64,000 nucleotides of DNA, from positions 1-64,000 of the forward strand of contig NZ_LMHZ01000008.1 of assembly GCF_001428545.1 (NCBI RefSeq), read 5' to 3'. This stretch comes from Noviherbaspirillum sp. Root189. Lineage in GTDB: Bacteria; Pseudomonadota; Gammaproteobacteria; Burkholderiales; Burkholderiaceae_D. Shown piece after piece: positions 53,924-62,841 of the stretch. How positions within the stretch are numbered: the stretch's first letter is position 1; each line of letters begins with the position of its first letter. Under the pieces are notes generated by a model that ran no database searches, was not told the DNA's origin, and saw only the letters and a program-made list of their open reading frames with translations. Made by a program: the position numbers and the translations under genes.

Positions 53924-55861
53924 GTGAGCAATCTCGTACAGAAGTTCCAGGAATACAGCAGTTGGCGCAATGGTGTGCTGGCAGCGCTGGAACGCTATCG
54001 CACCTGCGTCGACGCGGCGGATCTGGCTGATTCGGCCAGCGACCAGCGTTTTGCGCGCCTGCGTGCAAGGCTCACTGATGACAAACTGTCAATTGCCTTT
54101 GTTGCCGAATTCTCGCGCGGCAAATCAGAACTGATCAATGCGATCTTTTTCGCCGACTACGGTCAGCGCATCCTGCCATCCTCTGCCGGTCGCACAACGA
54201 TGTGTCCGACCGAATTGCTGTACGACGAAACTTTCCCGCCGTCGATCCGTCTGCTGCCTATCGAAACCCGGGCTGAATCGGCATCGACCAGCGACTTCAA
54301 AGAGCAAAACCATGTCTGGACTGTATTGCCGCTGGATATTTCTTCAGGCGAAGGCATGCTGGAAGCATTCAAGCAAGTCAGCCTGACCAAGCGTGTCAGT
54401 GTGGAAGACGCCAAGCTTTACGGCCTGTATCAGGAAGATGATCCCGACGCTTCCATGTCAGTCGACCAGGGCGGGCTGGTGGAGATTTCGCAATGGCGCC
54501 ATGCGATCGTCAACTTTCCGCACCCTTTGCTCAAGCAGGGTCTGGTAATTATTGATACGCCCGGCCTCAATGCGATCGGCACCGAGCCGGAATTGACACT
54601 CAACCTGATCCCGAACGCGCATGCGGTGCTGTTCATCCTCGCTGCCGATACCGGCGTCACCAAGAGCGATATCGACGTCTGGCGCGACCACATCGGCGCG
54701 GGCCCGGCGCGCATGGTGGTGCTCAACAAGATCGATAGCATGTGGGACGAACTCCGTAGTGTCGATGAGGTCGAGCAGCAGATCCGGAAGCAGGTGACGA
54801 CCGTTGCCCAGACGCTGAACCTGGATGCCGACCAGGTATTTCCCATTTCCGCGCAAAAGGGCTTGGTGGGCAAGGTCAACCGTGACCAGGAATTGTTGGC
54901 TAAAAGCCGGTTGCCCCAATTGGAAACAGCGCTGTCCGAAGAGTTGATTCCAAGCAAGCAGCAAATCGTCCGTGGTCAGCTGATGAGTGATGTCGGTGAA
55001 CTGACATCGGCCAAACAGGCTTTGCTGGATGCGCGTTCGCGTAATGTGGTCGAACAGCTGATGGAACTGAAGAGCCTGCGCGGCAAGAACCAGAACATCA
55101 TTGAACACATGATGAAGCGTGTCGACCTCGAAAAGAAGGAATTCGACGGCAGCCTGCTCAAGCTGCAGGGGACGCGCGCCGTGTTTACGCGTCTGTCGAC
55201 CGAAGTCTTTACCAGCCTTGGCATGGATATCCTCAAGGAAGACATCGCCAGGACACGCGACGCCATGGAGAAAAGTAAATTTTCCGTCGGCTTGCGGGCA
55301 GCGGTCAGGGACTTCTTTGCGCAGATCCAGAAAAACATTGGGACGTCGGGACGCAAGACCGAAGAAATAACGGAAATGATGACAGTCATGTACCGCAAAT
55401 TTTCGACCGAACATGGACTTGCGCTGTCATCGCCCATGCCGTTTTCGCTTGATAAATACCGCAAGGAAATCGAGCTGATTGAAGGCGTGTACCACAAACA
55501 GTTTGGTACGGCGGCCATCATGACCACGCCTCAGGTGGTGTTGATGACCAAATTCTTCGACTCGATCGCTTCCCGCGTCAAGCAAAGCTTCCTGCAAGCC
55601 AATCGCGACGTCGAGGCCTGGCTGAAAGTGGTGATGGCACCGCTCGAAGCGCAGATCTGGGAACACAAGTCCCAGCTGAAAAAGCGCAAGCAATCGATCG
55701 AGCGCATTCACCTGGCCACCGATAGCCTTGAGGAAAAGCTTGAAGCGCTGGAAAAAATGCAGGACGACCTGGGACAGCAAAAGAAGGCCCTGCTACAACT
55801 GGAGACGGAACTCAAACGTGCCATCGAAGCAGAACTGGCTGCACTGAAAGCCGCAGCCTGA
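53924..55861 (+). CDS. Bacterial dynamin-family GTPase
   Basis: The 645-residue large GTPase has P-loop EFSRGKSEL (62-70, first Gly of the motif replaced), G2 region GRTTMCPTEL (about 87-96), G3 DTPGLN (209-214), and G4 NKID (266-269). Long helical, charged segments (about 340-640) form stalk and neck; the C-terminal KKRKQSIERIHLATDSLEEKLEAL is coiled-coil. No clear membrane helix, so membrane binding would be by a paddle. Start is a GTG at 53924. It sits between mutM and mutY. Confidence 0.9.
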   Translation: MSNLVQKFQEYSSWRNGVLAALERYRTCVDAADLADSASDQRFARLRARLTDDKLSIAFVAEFSRGKSELINAIFFADYGQRILPSSAGRTTMCPTELLYDETFPPSIRLLPIETRAESASTSDFKEQNHVWTVLPLDISSGEGMLEAFKQVSLTKRVSVEDAKLYGLYQEDDPDASMSVDQGGLVEISQWRHAIVNFPHPLLKQGLVIIDTPGLNAIGTEPELTLNLIPNAHAVLFILAADTGVTKSDIDVWRDHIGAGPARMVVLNKIDSMWDELRSVDEVEQQIRKQVTTVAQTLNLDADQVFPISAQKGLVGKVNRDQELLAKSRLPQLETALSEELIPSKQQIVRGQLMSDVGELTSAKQALLDARSRNVVEQLMELKSLRGKNQNIIEHMMKRVDLEKKEFDGSLLKLQGTRAVFTRLSTEVFTSLGMDILKEDIARTRDAMEKSKFSVGLRAAVRDFFAQIQKNIGTSGRKTEEITEMMTVMYRKFSTEHGLALSSPMPFSLDKYRKEIELIEGVYHKQFGTAAIMTTPQVVLMTKFFDSIASRVKQSFLQANRDVEAWLKVVMAPLEAQIWEHKSQLKKRKQSIERIHLATDSLEEKLEALEKMQDDLGQQKKALLQLETELKRAIEAELAALKAAA

Positions 55862-55871
55862 GCCAATCACG

Positions 55872-57017
55872 ATGAAACAAGTTGTCGAGGCGCGCACCGC
55901 CCATGCCGGCGGTGTGTCGCAGGATTTCGCCGATCCCGGCTTTTCCGAAGCCGTGATCGGCTGGCAGAAACAGCACGGGCGCCATGCGCTGCCATGGCAG
56001 AATACCCGGGACGCCTACCGTATCTGGCTTTCCGAAATCATGCTGCAGCAAACCCAGGTAGCCGCGGTCATTCCTTACTACCAGCGCTTTCTTGAACGTT
56101 TCCCCGATGTTCGTGCCCTGGCCGAAGCGCCGTCCGAAGACGTGATGGCACACTGGAGCGGTCTCGGTTACTACACCCGTGCGCGCAACCTGCATCGCTG
56201 TGCGCAACGCGTGGTCGAACAATACGATGGTGTTTTTCCGAGCGATCCCGGCTTGCTGGCGGAGTTACCCGGGATCGGCCGCTCGACTGCCGCAGCGATC
56301 AGTGCATTCTCCTACGGAACGCGCGCCGCTATCCTGGATGGCAACGTCAAGCGCGTGTTTTGCCGCGTGTTCGGCGTTGAAGGTTTTCCCGGTTCCAAAC
56401 CAGTCGAAGACCAGTTGTGGAAGCGTGCTGTCGCGCTGCTGCCGGACGCCGATATGGAAGCCTATACGCAAGGCCTGATGGACCTGGGCGCAACGCTGTG
56501 CACCCGGAGCCGACCTGCCTGCGAACGTTGTCCGCTGGCAGACCGTTGCGTGGCACGCGCTACCGGTCGTACTCATCTGCTACCGGAGCGCAAACCGAAA
56601 AAGGCGATCCCTGAAAAAAGCGCAACGATGCTGGTGATTGCCGACCAAAGCCATGTCCTGCTCGAACAGCGGCCCGACAGCGGAATCTGGGGCGGCCTGC
56701 TGTCGCTGCCTGAAATCGATGTACTGGAACCTGCTGATAATACACGCGAAGAAATCGAAGCCACATTGCGCATCGCCGCGACACGCTACGGTGTGGTCGA
56801 CGACTTTGAGCGCTTGCAACCATTCACTCACGTATTCACGCATTTCAAGCTGCACGTATCACCATATCAGGTGCATCTGGCAAAACGGAGTGATTTTGCG
56901 GGACAGGAAAACTGGGTCTGGTATCCGGTCACAGGACTGGCGGATGCGCCGCTTCCGGCGCCCGTGAAGAAATTGCTGCTCGCCGTTTTCCGCGAGCCCG
57001 ATCTGCTTTCGCTGTAA
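55872..57017 (+). CDS. mutY: A/G-specific adenine glycosylase
   Basis: The 381-residue enzyme removes adenine opposite 8-oxoguanine. N-terminal HALPWQNTRDAYRIWLSEIMLQQTQV, helix-hairpin-helix LPGIGRSTAAAI with the catalytic region, and 4Fe-4S cysteines CTRSRPACERCPLADRC (C-x6-C-x2-C-x5-C). C-terminal NUDIX-like domain (from about 240) checks the 8-oxoG. Eleven bases separate it from the dynamin gene. Confidence 0.97.
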   Translation: MKQVVEARTAHAGGVSQDFADPGFSEAVIGWQKQHGRHALPWQNTRDAYRIWLSEIMLQQTQVAAVIPYYQRFLERFPDVRALAEAPSEDVMAHWSGLGYYTRARNLHRCAQRVVEQYDGVFPSDPGLLAELPGIGRSTAAAISAFSYGTRAAILDGNVKRVFCRVFGVEGFPGSKPVEDQLWKRAVALLPDADMEAYTQGLMDLGATLCTRSRPACERCPLADRCVARATGRTHLLPERKPKKAIPEKSATMLVIADQSHVLLEQRPDSGIWGGLLSLPEIDVLEPADNTREEIEATLRIAATRYGVVDDFERLQPFTHVFTHFKLHVSPYQVHLAKRSDFAGQENWVWYPVTGLADAPLPAPVKKLLLAVFREPDLLSL

Positions 57018-57097
57018 GCTTTCGCACGTCCGGACATTGGGGTATTGGTCATTCCCACGCTGGACAATGACGGGTAACGCCTTTCTGCGCGCTCAGA

Positions 57098-58210
57098 TCA
57101 TTCCAGGCCGATCCATTCCACACGGTTGCGGCCGAGCTGCTTCGCCTGGTACAGGGCTGAATCGGCGCGCGCGATCAGGTCGGTAATCTTTTCCCCATTG
57201 CGATACTGCGCTACCCCAATCGATAGCGAAATATGCTTTTGCGCGAGGATCTTCTGGAAGTCGAGAAAGTGCGCATACACACGTAGCCTTTCCGCATGCA
57301 TCACCGCACCCTTGAGGTCGGTATCGGGCAAGATCTGCAGAAACTCATCGCCACCGTAACGGCCAAGCACATCGGTATCCCGGATGCTGTCGCATGCCGT
57401 TTTGGCAAATTCCTTGAGAATGGTGTCGCCCACCAGGTGACCGTTGTTGTCATTGATTTCCTTGAAACGGTCGATATCAATCAGGCAAATAGTGAACGGG
57501 ATGTCGGACGTATCAGCTTGTAGCTTGGCCTGCTCAAGTTCGGTCTGCAACTGGCGGCGGTTGTAAAGTCCGGTCAATTCATCGCGCGCCGATTTCTCTT
57601 CATAGTGTTCAAGTTGATAACGCGTGGCGCGCAACAACTGTCGCAGGTTCTGGATCTGCTTGCCGACCAGGATCATGCCGGGCAGAGTGAGCGCCAGCAC
57701 ACACCACTGCACCAGATCGGCGCTGAAGGCATGCAGGAAGCCTTCAGTCTGGCCGCGCAGTACGATGATGGCAAGATAAAAGCTGAGGCAGCCAAAGGAC
57801 AGGGCGATCAGCGACGCCGTGGACAACCGGAAGATCCCGAATGAAAACGCGATCAGGATGAACGGTACCAGGGCAATCTGCGTGGCGCGTTCAAGGTATG
57901 CGACCACCAGCATGATGAATAGCGAGGTCACCAGTTGCGGCAGCATCAGGCTGGGTTCGTGGAAGCGCTGGTTGATCCCGAGGCGGAACACACTATAGAA
58001 CAACACCACAAAGCACAGCACAATCGCGGCCACACTGATGAAGGTGCGGCCGCTGATAAAACCCTGGCGATAGAACACGTACAGGCTCAGCGCGTAGAGC
58101 AGCGAGATCAGGCTGATGGGCGAGATCTGCGGAATACGCACGGGCTGCATATTCTTTCGGCGGTTGATGGACTCTGTCCGCATGGTGTGGCGTGCGTCAT
58201 CCAATAACAT
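57098..58210 (-). CDS. Membrane diguanylate cyclase
   Basis: The protein has about six membrane helices in the N-terminal half (starting ISLISLLYALSLYVFY), a short coiled link, and a GGDEF domain with DELTGLYNRRQLQTEL, the active site RYGGDEFLQIL and an intact terminus (ALYQAKQLGRNRV). It should make cyclic di-GMP in response to a membrane signal; the membrane part resembles no specific sensor. The start is uncertain: TTG at 58249, ATG at 58210, 58193 or 58150 are all in frame. Confidence 0.88.
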   Translation of the reverse strand: MLLDDARHTMRTESINRRKNMQPVRIPQISPISLISLLYALSLYVFYRQGFISGRTFISVAAIVLCFVVLFYSVFRLGINQRFHEPSLMLPQLVTSLFIMLVVAYLERATQIALVPFILIAFSFGIFRLSTASLIALSFGCLSFYLAIIVLRGQTEGFLHAFSADLVQWCVLALTLPGMILVGKQIQNLRQLLRATRYQLEHYEEKSARDELTGLYNRRQLQTELEQAKLQADTSDIPFTICLIDIDRFKEINDNNGHLVGDTILKEFAKTACDSIRDTDVLGRYGGDEFLQILPDTDLKGAVMHAERLRVYAHFLDFQKILAQKHISLSIGVAQYRNGEKITDLIARADSALYQAKQLGRNRVEWIGLE

Positions 58211-58353
58211 AGGGTTAGCGCTCAAGATGGTGCCAAGTGGTGCCTGCAAGGCGATTGCGAAAAAGGGAATTGTGTAAAGATGAGCTGACCCTGCATTTAT
58301 CCTATGAATGCAAGTTCACGATTTTGCGCAGTAACAAACCGGCGAGAGAAAAG

Positions 58354-58385
58354 GAAGGCCGTGGACCGCAGCGTCAACGGCCTTC
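58354..58385 (-). terminator. Weak terminator after Lon-N-domain gene
   Basis: GAAGGCCGT (58354-58362) and ACGGCCTTC (58377-58385) form a 9-bp stem over a 14-nt loop. The minus strand continues with CTTTTCTC. It lies between the Lon-N-domain gene and the cyclase. Confidence 0.5.
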
Positions 58386-58467
58386 TCGCAAATGGCACAT
58401 CATTGGACGATGCGACAGCTAACATGCGTTCACCCCGACTGTCCCAGGACTGGACGCTATGCCTGGT

Positions 58468-59094
58468 TCAGATAATTTTATGCTGCTGCAGATATTGATG
58501 AACAATTGACAAGCGTGTCTGCGCATCGCTGAGTTCGAGCAGTTTTTGCCGCGCCTTGAGCGGGATCGGCAGAATCTCGCACCAGCGGTTGGCAACCCAG
58601 CTTGCGCTATCCAGCCTTGCCGGTTTAGTGAAGGGGCTGATAAAGTCAGCGCCTTCTTCCATCCGCCCCTTGGTGTCGATGTCGTCGATGACAATTTTCA
58701 GGGCCCTGGCGCAGTCCACATGCATATCGCTCACCGGAGCCGGCGGGTCGGCTGCCAGCATGTCGATACGTGCCTCGAGCCGCTGATCCGGAAGCACACG
58801 GGTTTCCAGAATGCGAAAACGTTCGCCGCCTTCGGTACGCAGCATCATTACGCCGAGGTTCTGCATATCCCAGTCAACGATGCTCGCTAGGCAGCCGACG
58901 TCTTCCGGTTCGGCGGCTGTGCCAACTTCCTGACCGGACTTGATGAGAACTACCCCGAACGGCGCGTTGCGTTTCATGCAGTCGCGCACCATGTCCATGT
59001 AACGGGTTTCGAAGACCTTGAGCGGCAGCACGCCGCCGGGGAAGAGGACTGTCTTCAGCGGGAACAGCGGAAGCCAGGAATCGGTATGCGGCAT
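58468..59094 (-). CDS. Lon N-terminal-domain (LON substrate-binding) protein
   Basis: The 208-residue protein opens with LPLFPLKTVLFPGGVLPLKVFETRY, the hallmark of the Lon N-terminal domain, without the ATPase or protease domains. Stand-alone members are frequent in proteobacteria; a role in binding proteins or ligands is assumed. It follows rapZ by 22 bases on the same strand. Confidence 0.93.
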   Translation of the reverse strand: MPHTDSWLPLFPLKTVLFPGGVLPLKVFETRYMDMVRDCMKRNAPFGVVLIKSGQEVGTAAEPEDVGCLASIVDWDMQNLGVMMLRTEGGERFRILETRVLPDQRLEARIDMLAADPPAPVSDMHVDCARALKIVIDDIDTKGRMEEGADFISPFTKPARLDSASWVANRWCEILPIPLKARQKLLELSDAQTRLSIVHQYLQQHKII

Positions 59095-59116
59095 GATAAG
59101 GACAGGTGGGATCGGT

Positions 59117-59983
59117 TTAGTTCAGCTCGCGATGCCGCAGCAGGACGTGTTCGTTCGCGCGGAAATGTCTGGCCAGTTGTTCGACCATGTAGACGGAACG
59201 ATGCTGTCCGCCGGTGCAGCCGATCGCCACGGTGAGGTAACTGCGGTTGTCATTCTTGAAAGCCGGCAGCCACTTCTCGACGAAGTTACGGATATCCGTA
59301 AACAATTCAGCAACATGGGCCTGCGCATCAAGAAAAGCGATCACGGGTTCGTCGCGGCCGGTGTAAGGACGCAGAGTAATGTCGTAAAACGGATTCGGCA
59401 GGACCCGGACATCGAAAACCAGGTCTGCATCCAGCGGTACGCCGAATTTAAAGGCGAAGGATTCAAATAGCAGCGTCAGCGGCGTGCGCTCGGTTTCGAC
59501 CAGATCCTTGATCCAGGCGCGCAGTTTGTTGGCCGACAGGCCTGACGTATCGATCACATGCCCAAGTCCCTCGATGGCGGACATCATTTCGCGCTCGCGC
59601 AGGATGCATTCGGTCAGAGTGGGCCGGTCAGTACCGGCTTCTGGCCGCACGCGGTGCGACAAGGGATGGCTGCGGCGGGTTTCGGAGAAACGGGTAATCA
59701 GGGATTCGGTCTTCGCTGTCAGGAACAGGACCTTGACGTCGTGGCCTTCCTTTTTGAGCACGCTGATGTCGTCAGGCAGGCCGGCGAGGGAATCGGCGCT
59801 GCGTGCATCCATTGCCACGGCCAGGGTATCGCCGCCTTCTTCCAGCCGGGTCGCGACCAGGTGCCGCAACAGCTTGGGTGGCAGGTTGTCGACGCAGAAA
59901 TAGCCGGCGTCTTCAAGTGCATTGAGACCGACCGATTTTCCCGAACCGGAAATGCCAGTGATGAGGATGATACGCATAGACAT
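59117..59983 (-). CDS. rapZ: RNase adapter RapZ
   Basis: The 288-residue protein has Walker [15 protein letters not shown] and the family segments DNLPPKLL and the C-terminal [15 protein letters not shown]. In enterics it links sRNA decay to glucosamine-6-phosphate; here its target is not known. It lies in the hprK-rapZ arrangement typical of betaproteobacteria. Confidence 0.96.
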   Translation of the reverse strand: MSMRIILITGISGSGKSVGLNALEDAGYFCVDNLPPKLLRHLVATRLEEGGDTLAVAMDARSADSLAGLPDDISVLKKEGHDVKVLFLTAKTESLITRFSETRRSHPLSHRVRPEAGTDRPTLTECILREREMMSAIEGLGHVIDTSGLSANKLRAWIKDLVETERTPLTLLFESFAFKFGVPLDADLVFDVRVLPNPFYDITLRPYTGRDEPVIAFLDAQAHVAELFTDIRNFVEKWLPAFKNDNRSYLTVAIGCTGGQHRSVYMVEQLARHFRANEHVLLRHRELN

Positions 59984-60089
59984 GAATCATACCGCAAGCA
60001 TCTGGCTGCCGCAGTCGACTTGTATGTTGAGACGCCTGTCTGCTTCGTTGGTGCGCCTTGCCATGGTCATGTCAACAGGCGCTCTTAAC

Positions 60090-61028
60090 TCAATCGTTGC
60101 CCATCGCTCTTTGCTGGCGCTCCATGAACTCCTTGAGCGTATCGATTCCGCGGAGTTGCAGGATGGTGTTGCGGACCGCGGCTTCAAGCAGTACCGCGAG
60201 GTTGCGGCCGGCTTCGACCGGGATGATGACCTTGCGAATCGGCAGTCCCAGCACTTCTTCGCTCTGTGAGTGCAGCGGCAGGCGTTCGTAATTCTCCTCC
60301 AGCGTGCTGCGCCGGACCAGATGAACGATCAGCTTGAGCCGCATCTTGCGGCGTACCGCGGTTTCGCCAAAGATGGTCTTGATGTCCAGCAATCCGAGCC
60401 CCCGGACTTCCAGCAGGTTCTGCAACAGGGGCGGGCAGCGGCCTTCGATCATATTGGGCGCGATTCGCGCAAACTCGACTGCGTCATCGGCGACCAGGCC
60501 ATGATTGCGGGAAATCAGTTCCAGCCCAAGTTCGCTTTTGCCGAGGCCGGATTCACCGGTAATCAATACACCGACGCCCAGGACGTCCATGAACACGCCA
60601 TGCATGGTGATGCGCTGTGCCAGTTCCTTGGACAGGTAGACCCGCAAGTAGTCGATGACCTGGGCTGCCGGCAAGGGGGTCGAAAACAGCGGAATGTTCT
60701 TTTCGTCGCAGATGGCGAGGATATATGGCGGTGTTTCCAGGCCTTGCGCAATGATGAAAGCGGGCGGTTCGCCGACAACCAACTCTTCGGTCTGATATTT
60801 ACGCGATGCCGGGGAAAGTTTGTTGTAATACTGAATTTCCTGGTGACCGAAGACCTGGAGTCGGCCCGGATGAATCAGGTTCAGGTGGCCAACTTGGTCA
60901 GCGGCAGAAGTAGCGTCGCCGCTAATGCGCCGTTCGCCGCCCGGAAACCCGGCAAACCACCCGAGCTGCAATGCTTCCCGGGTGTCGTCGAACAGTTGCT
61001 GAATGGTCAGGTGAGTAGATGCCGGCAT
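60090..61028 (-). CDS. hprK: HPr kinase/phosphorylase
   Basis: The 312-residue enzyme phosphorylates HPr on serine. Walker [15 protein letters not shown] (about 158-171), and the signature after it ([14 protein letters not shown]). In betaproteobacteria HprK works with a reduced PTS used for regulation. It lies 12 bases after ptsN and ahead of rapZ. Confidence 0.96.
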   Translation of the reverse strand: MPASTHLTIQQLFDDTREALQLGWFAGFPGGERRISGDATSAADQVGHLNLIHPGRLQVFGHQEIQYYNKLSPASRKYQTEELVVGEPPAFIIAQGLETPPYILAICDEKNIPLFSTPLPAAQVIDYLRVYLSKELAQRITMHGVFMDVLGVGVLITGESGLGKSELGLELISRNHGLVADDAVEFARIAPNMIEGRCPPLLQNLLEVRGLGLLDIKTIFGETAVRRKMRLKLIVHLVRRSTLEENYERLPLHSQSEEVLGLPIRKVIIPVEAGRNLAVLLEAAVRNTILQLRGIDTLKEFMERQQRAMGND

Positions 61029-61040
61029 CGCAATCGAAAT

Positions 61041-61508
61041 TCAGGCATGCACGCTGGGTTGCCAGGCAAGGATGCGGGCATGGACCGAAGCGGCGTCCGG
61101 GTCGGTGGCAAGCAACTGCCGGAAGGTTTCGTCGGAAAACATCTCGGCAATTTCGGACAGGATTTCAAGATGCTGCTGCGTGACGTGGTCAGGAATCAGC
61201 AGGAAAACCAGCAGCTTCACCGGCTGACCGTCAGGAGATTCAAAAGGAATTGCTTCTTTGAGGCGGACAAATGCCGCCAGCGGCGCCTTCAAACCCTTGA
61301 TGCGGCCATGCGGAACGGCAACGCCGTGTCCCAGGCCGGTGGAGCCGAGACGCTCCCGGGCGAACAGATTATCCGAAACAACAGAGCGGGCAATGCCGCA
61401 GTTATTCTCAAAAATCAATCCGGCCTGTTCGAAAGCACGCTTCTTGCTGGAAACTTCCAGATCAAGAACTACGTTATTCGCCGACAGAATCTTTGCAAGG
61501 TTGGTCAT
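61041..61508 (-). CDS. ptsN: PTS IIA-like nitrogen-regulatory protein
   Basis: The 155-residue EIIA-Ntr protein has the active-site HGVAVPHGRI segment (the second His of the family is phosphorylated) and LRLKEAIPFESPDGQPVKLLVFLL. It relays phosphoryl groups from PTS-Ntr and regulates K+ transport and other processes in homologues. Start at 61508 because the longer frame adds 9 unrelated residues. The usual upstream hpf and rpoN genes are not next to it. Confidence 0.95.
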   Translation of the reverse strand: MTNLAKILSANNVVLDLEVSSKKRAFEQAGLIFENNCGIARSVVSDNLFARERLGSTGLGHGVAVPHGRIKGLKAPLAAFVRLKEAIPFESPDGQPVKLLVFLLIPDHVTQQHLEILSEIAEMFSDETFRQLLATDPDAASVHARILAWQPSVHA

Positions 61509-61766
61509 GTTACGCAATCGTATGGTGCGATGCACAAATAAGGCTTTCGAGACGCATTATAGGCTTGTTTCGGGGATGCGTAATCCAAAGCATAGGATGG
61601 AGAATGGAAAGCTTATTGACAGGTAGCAGAGTAAAGATGTGTCGGTTTCAATAATTATCAGCTTCTGTACCTTGAGCAGTCCACCTGTCCCGAGGTATTG
61701 ACGGCAAAACGCAACATAAGTTTCTTCCGTGCATCAAAGATTGTCATGCGATGCTTCATGCCCCTT

Positions 61767-62606
61767 TTACTGACGTGCGTTACGTACATTTGGAGGACGT
61801 TGTCCTGTCGTGAAATTGCTGCGCCATGGATTGATGTCAAGCCCTCCGCGCCGTGTGTACCGTGCATAGACGGCGAGTTTCTGTGGTCGGCATTGGCGCA
61901 TGATATCCATAAAGATACGCTCGACGCATTGCTCATGGAATTCATTATGCTCGCGGAAACCAATCAAATATCTCAACAATGCTTCCTGGTCAATCTGCGG
62001 ACCGACGTAGCGAATCTGTACGCTGCCCCAGTCCGGCTGCCCGGTCACGAGGCAATTGGACTTGAGCAGGTGCGATACCAGCGTTTCTTCAACGATCGCT
62101 TCGTCGGTGTTGGCTTTGAGCCCCGTTGCATCGGGTGTATAGCGGTCGACCTCGATATCCAGTCGATCCAGCAGCAAACCTTCGAGTTCGCCCATCCCCA
62201 GCTTGTCAAAGCCTTCCGGCAGCGTCAGCTTTACCTGTACTGATGCGCCGAATCCATCCGACAGGTCGACGCGCAGCATCTCCGTGAGCGCTTCCGGGCT
62301 GGCGACCCTGGTTTGGTTGAACGAGTTCAGGTACAGCTTGAGCGACTTTGATTCAATGATATTGGGCGAATCGGCCGGCACCATGAAAGTGGCGATCGCC
62401 ACCTGCGGTTTGCCCCTCAGATTAAGCCATGAAAGTTCGTAGGCGTTCCAGATGTCGATGCCGAAGAAGGGCAGGCTGCCCGCGATGCCGATTTCCTCCC
62501 GTTTTTGCTGGCGAGCAATTGGAAACAGCAGCGAGGGCGCGTATGCGGTTTGGTAAGCGGTCGGCTTTCCGAGCGGAGAAGCCTCAGGCAGGTTGGGTGT
62601 ATTCAT
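61767..62606 (-). CDS. queF: NADPH-dependent 7-cyano-7-deazaguanine reductase
   Basis: The 279-residue QueF is the long bimodular form. It has the [15 protein letters not shown] segment typical of QueF and the nucleophile Cys in [13 protein letters not shown]. It reduces preQ0 to preQ1, the step after QueC. Start at 62606 gives [10 protein letters not shown]; a longer start adds 34 residues. It lies between ilvA and ptsN. Confidence 0.96.
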   Translation of the reverse strand: MNTPNLPEASPLGKPTAYQTAYAPSLLFPIARQQKREEIGIAGSLPFFGIDIWNAYELSWLNLRGKPQVAIATFMVPADSPNIIESKSLKLYLNSFNQTRVASPEALTEMLRVDLSDGFGASVQVKLTLPEGFDKLGMGELEGLLLDRLDIEVDRYTPDATGLKANTDEAIVEETLVSHLLKSNCLVTGQPDWGSVQIRYVGPQIDQEALLRYLIGFREHNEFHEQCVERIFMDIMRQCRPQKLAVYARYTRRGGLDINPWRSNFTTGQRPPNVRNARQ

Positions 62607-62728
62607 CGTAAGCTTGTGGCAATGTGATGGGCAGGATGGGCAGGGCGCTGCGCGTTGCGTTGCGGAGGCGGCCAGAGCTGCAGAGATAGGGACGCGCAGC
62701 GGGAACACAATGGCATTTCGACCATAGG

Positions 62729-62758
62729 TGCAACAGCCGGTTCGAACCGGCTGTTGCA
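62729..62758. terminator. 30-bp perfect palindrome between ilvA and queF
   Basis: TGCAACAGCCGGTTC followed at once by its reverse complement GAACCGGCTGTTGCA (62729-62758). The stem would be 13 bp with a small loop. It lacks a T-run on either side, so it may be a terminator helper or a protein site. Confidence 0.55.
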
Positions 62759-62841
62759 GCGGTAGTAACTGCTATAAAAACTTCAAGCGGGGCAGGGCAG
62801 CATCTATCTGATCCCCGTAGCGTGCGGCAAACAAGAAAGTG

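Noticed and set aside
60270-61541. 423-codon plus-strand frame over hprK and ptsN
   Set aside because: Antisense of two well-recognised minus-strand genes.
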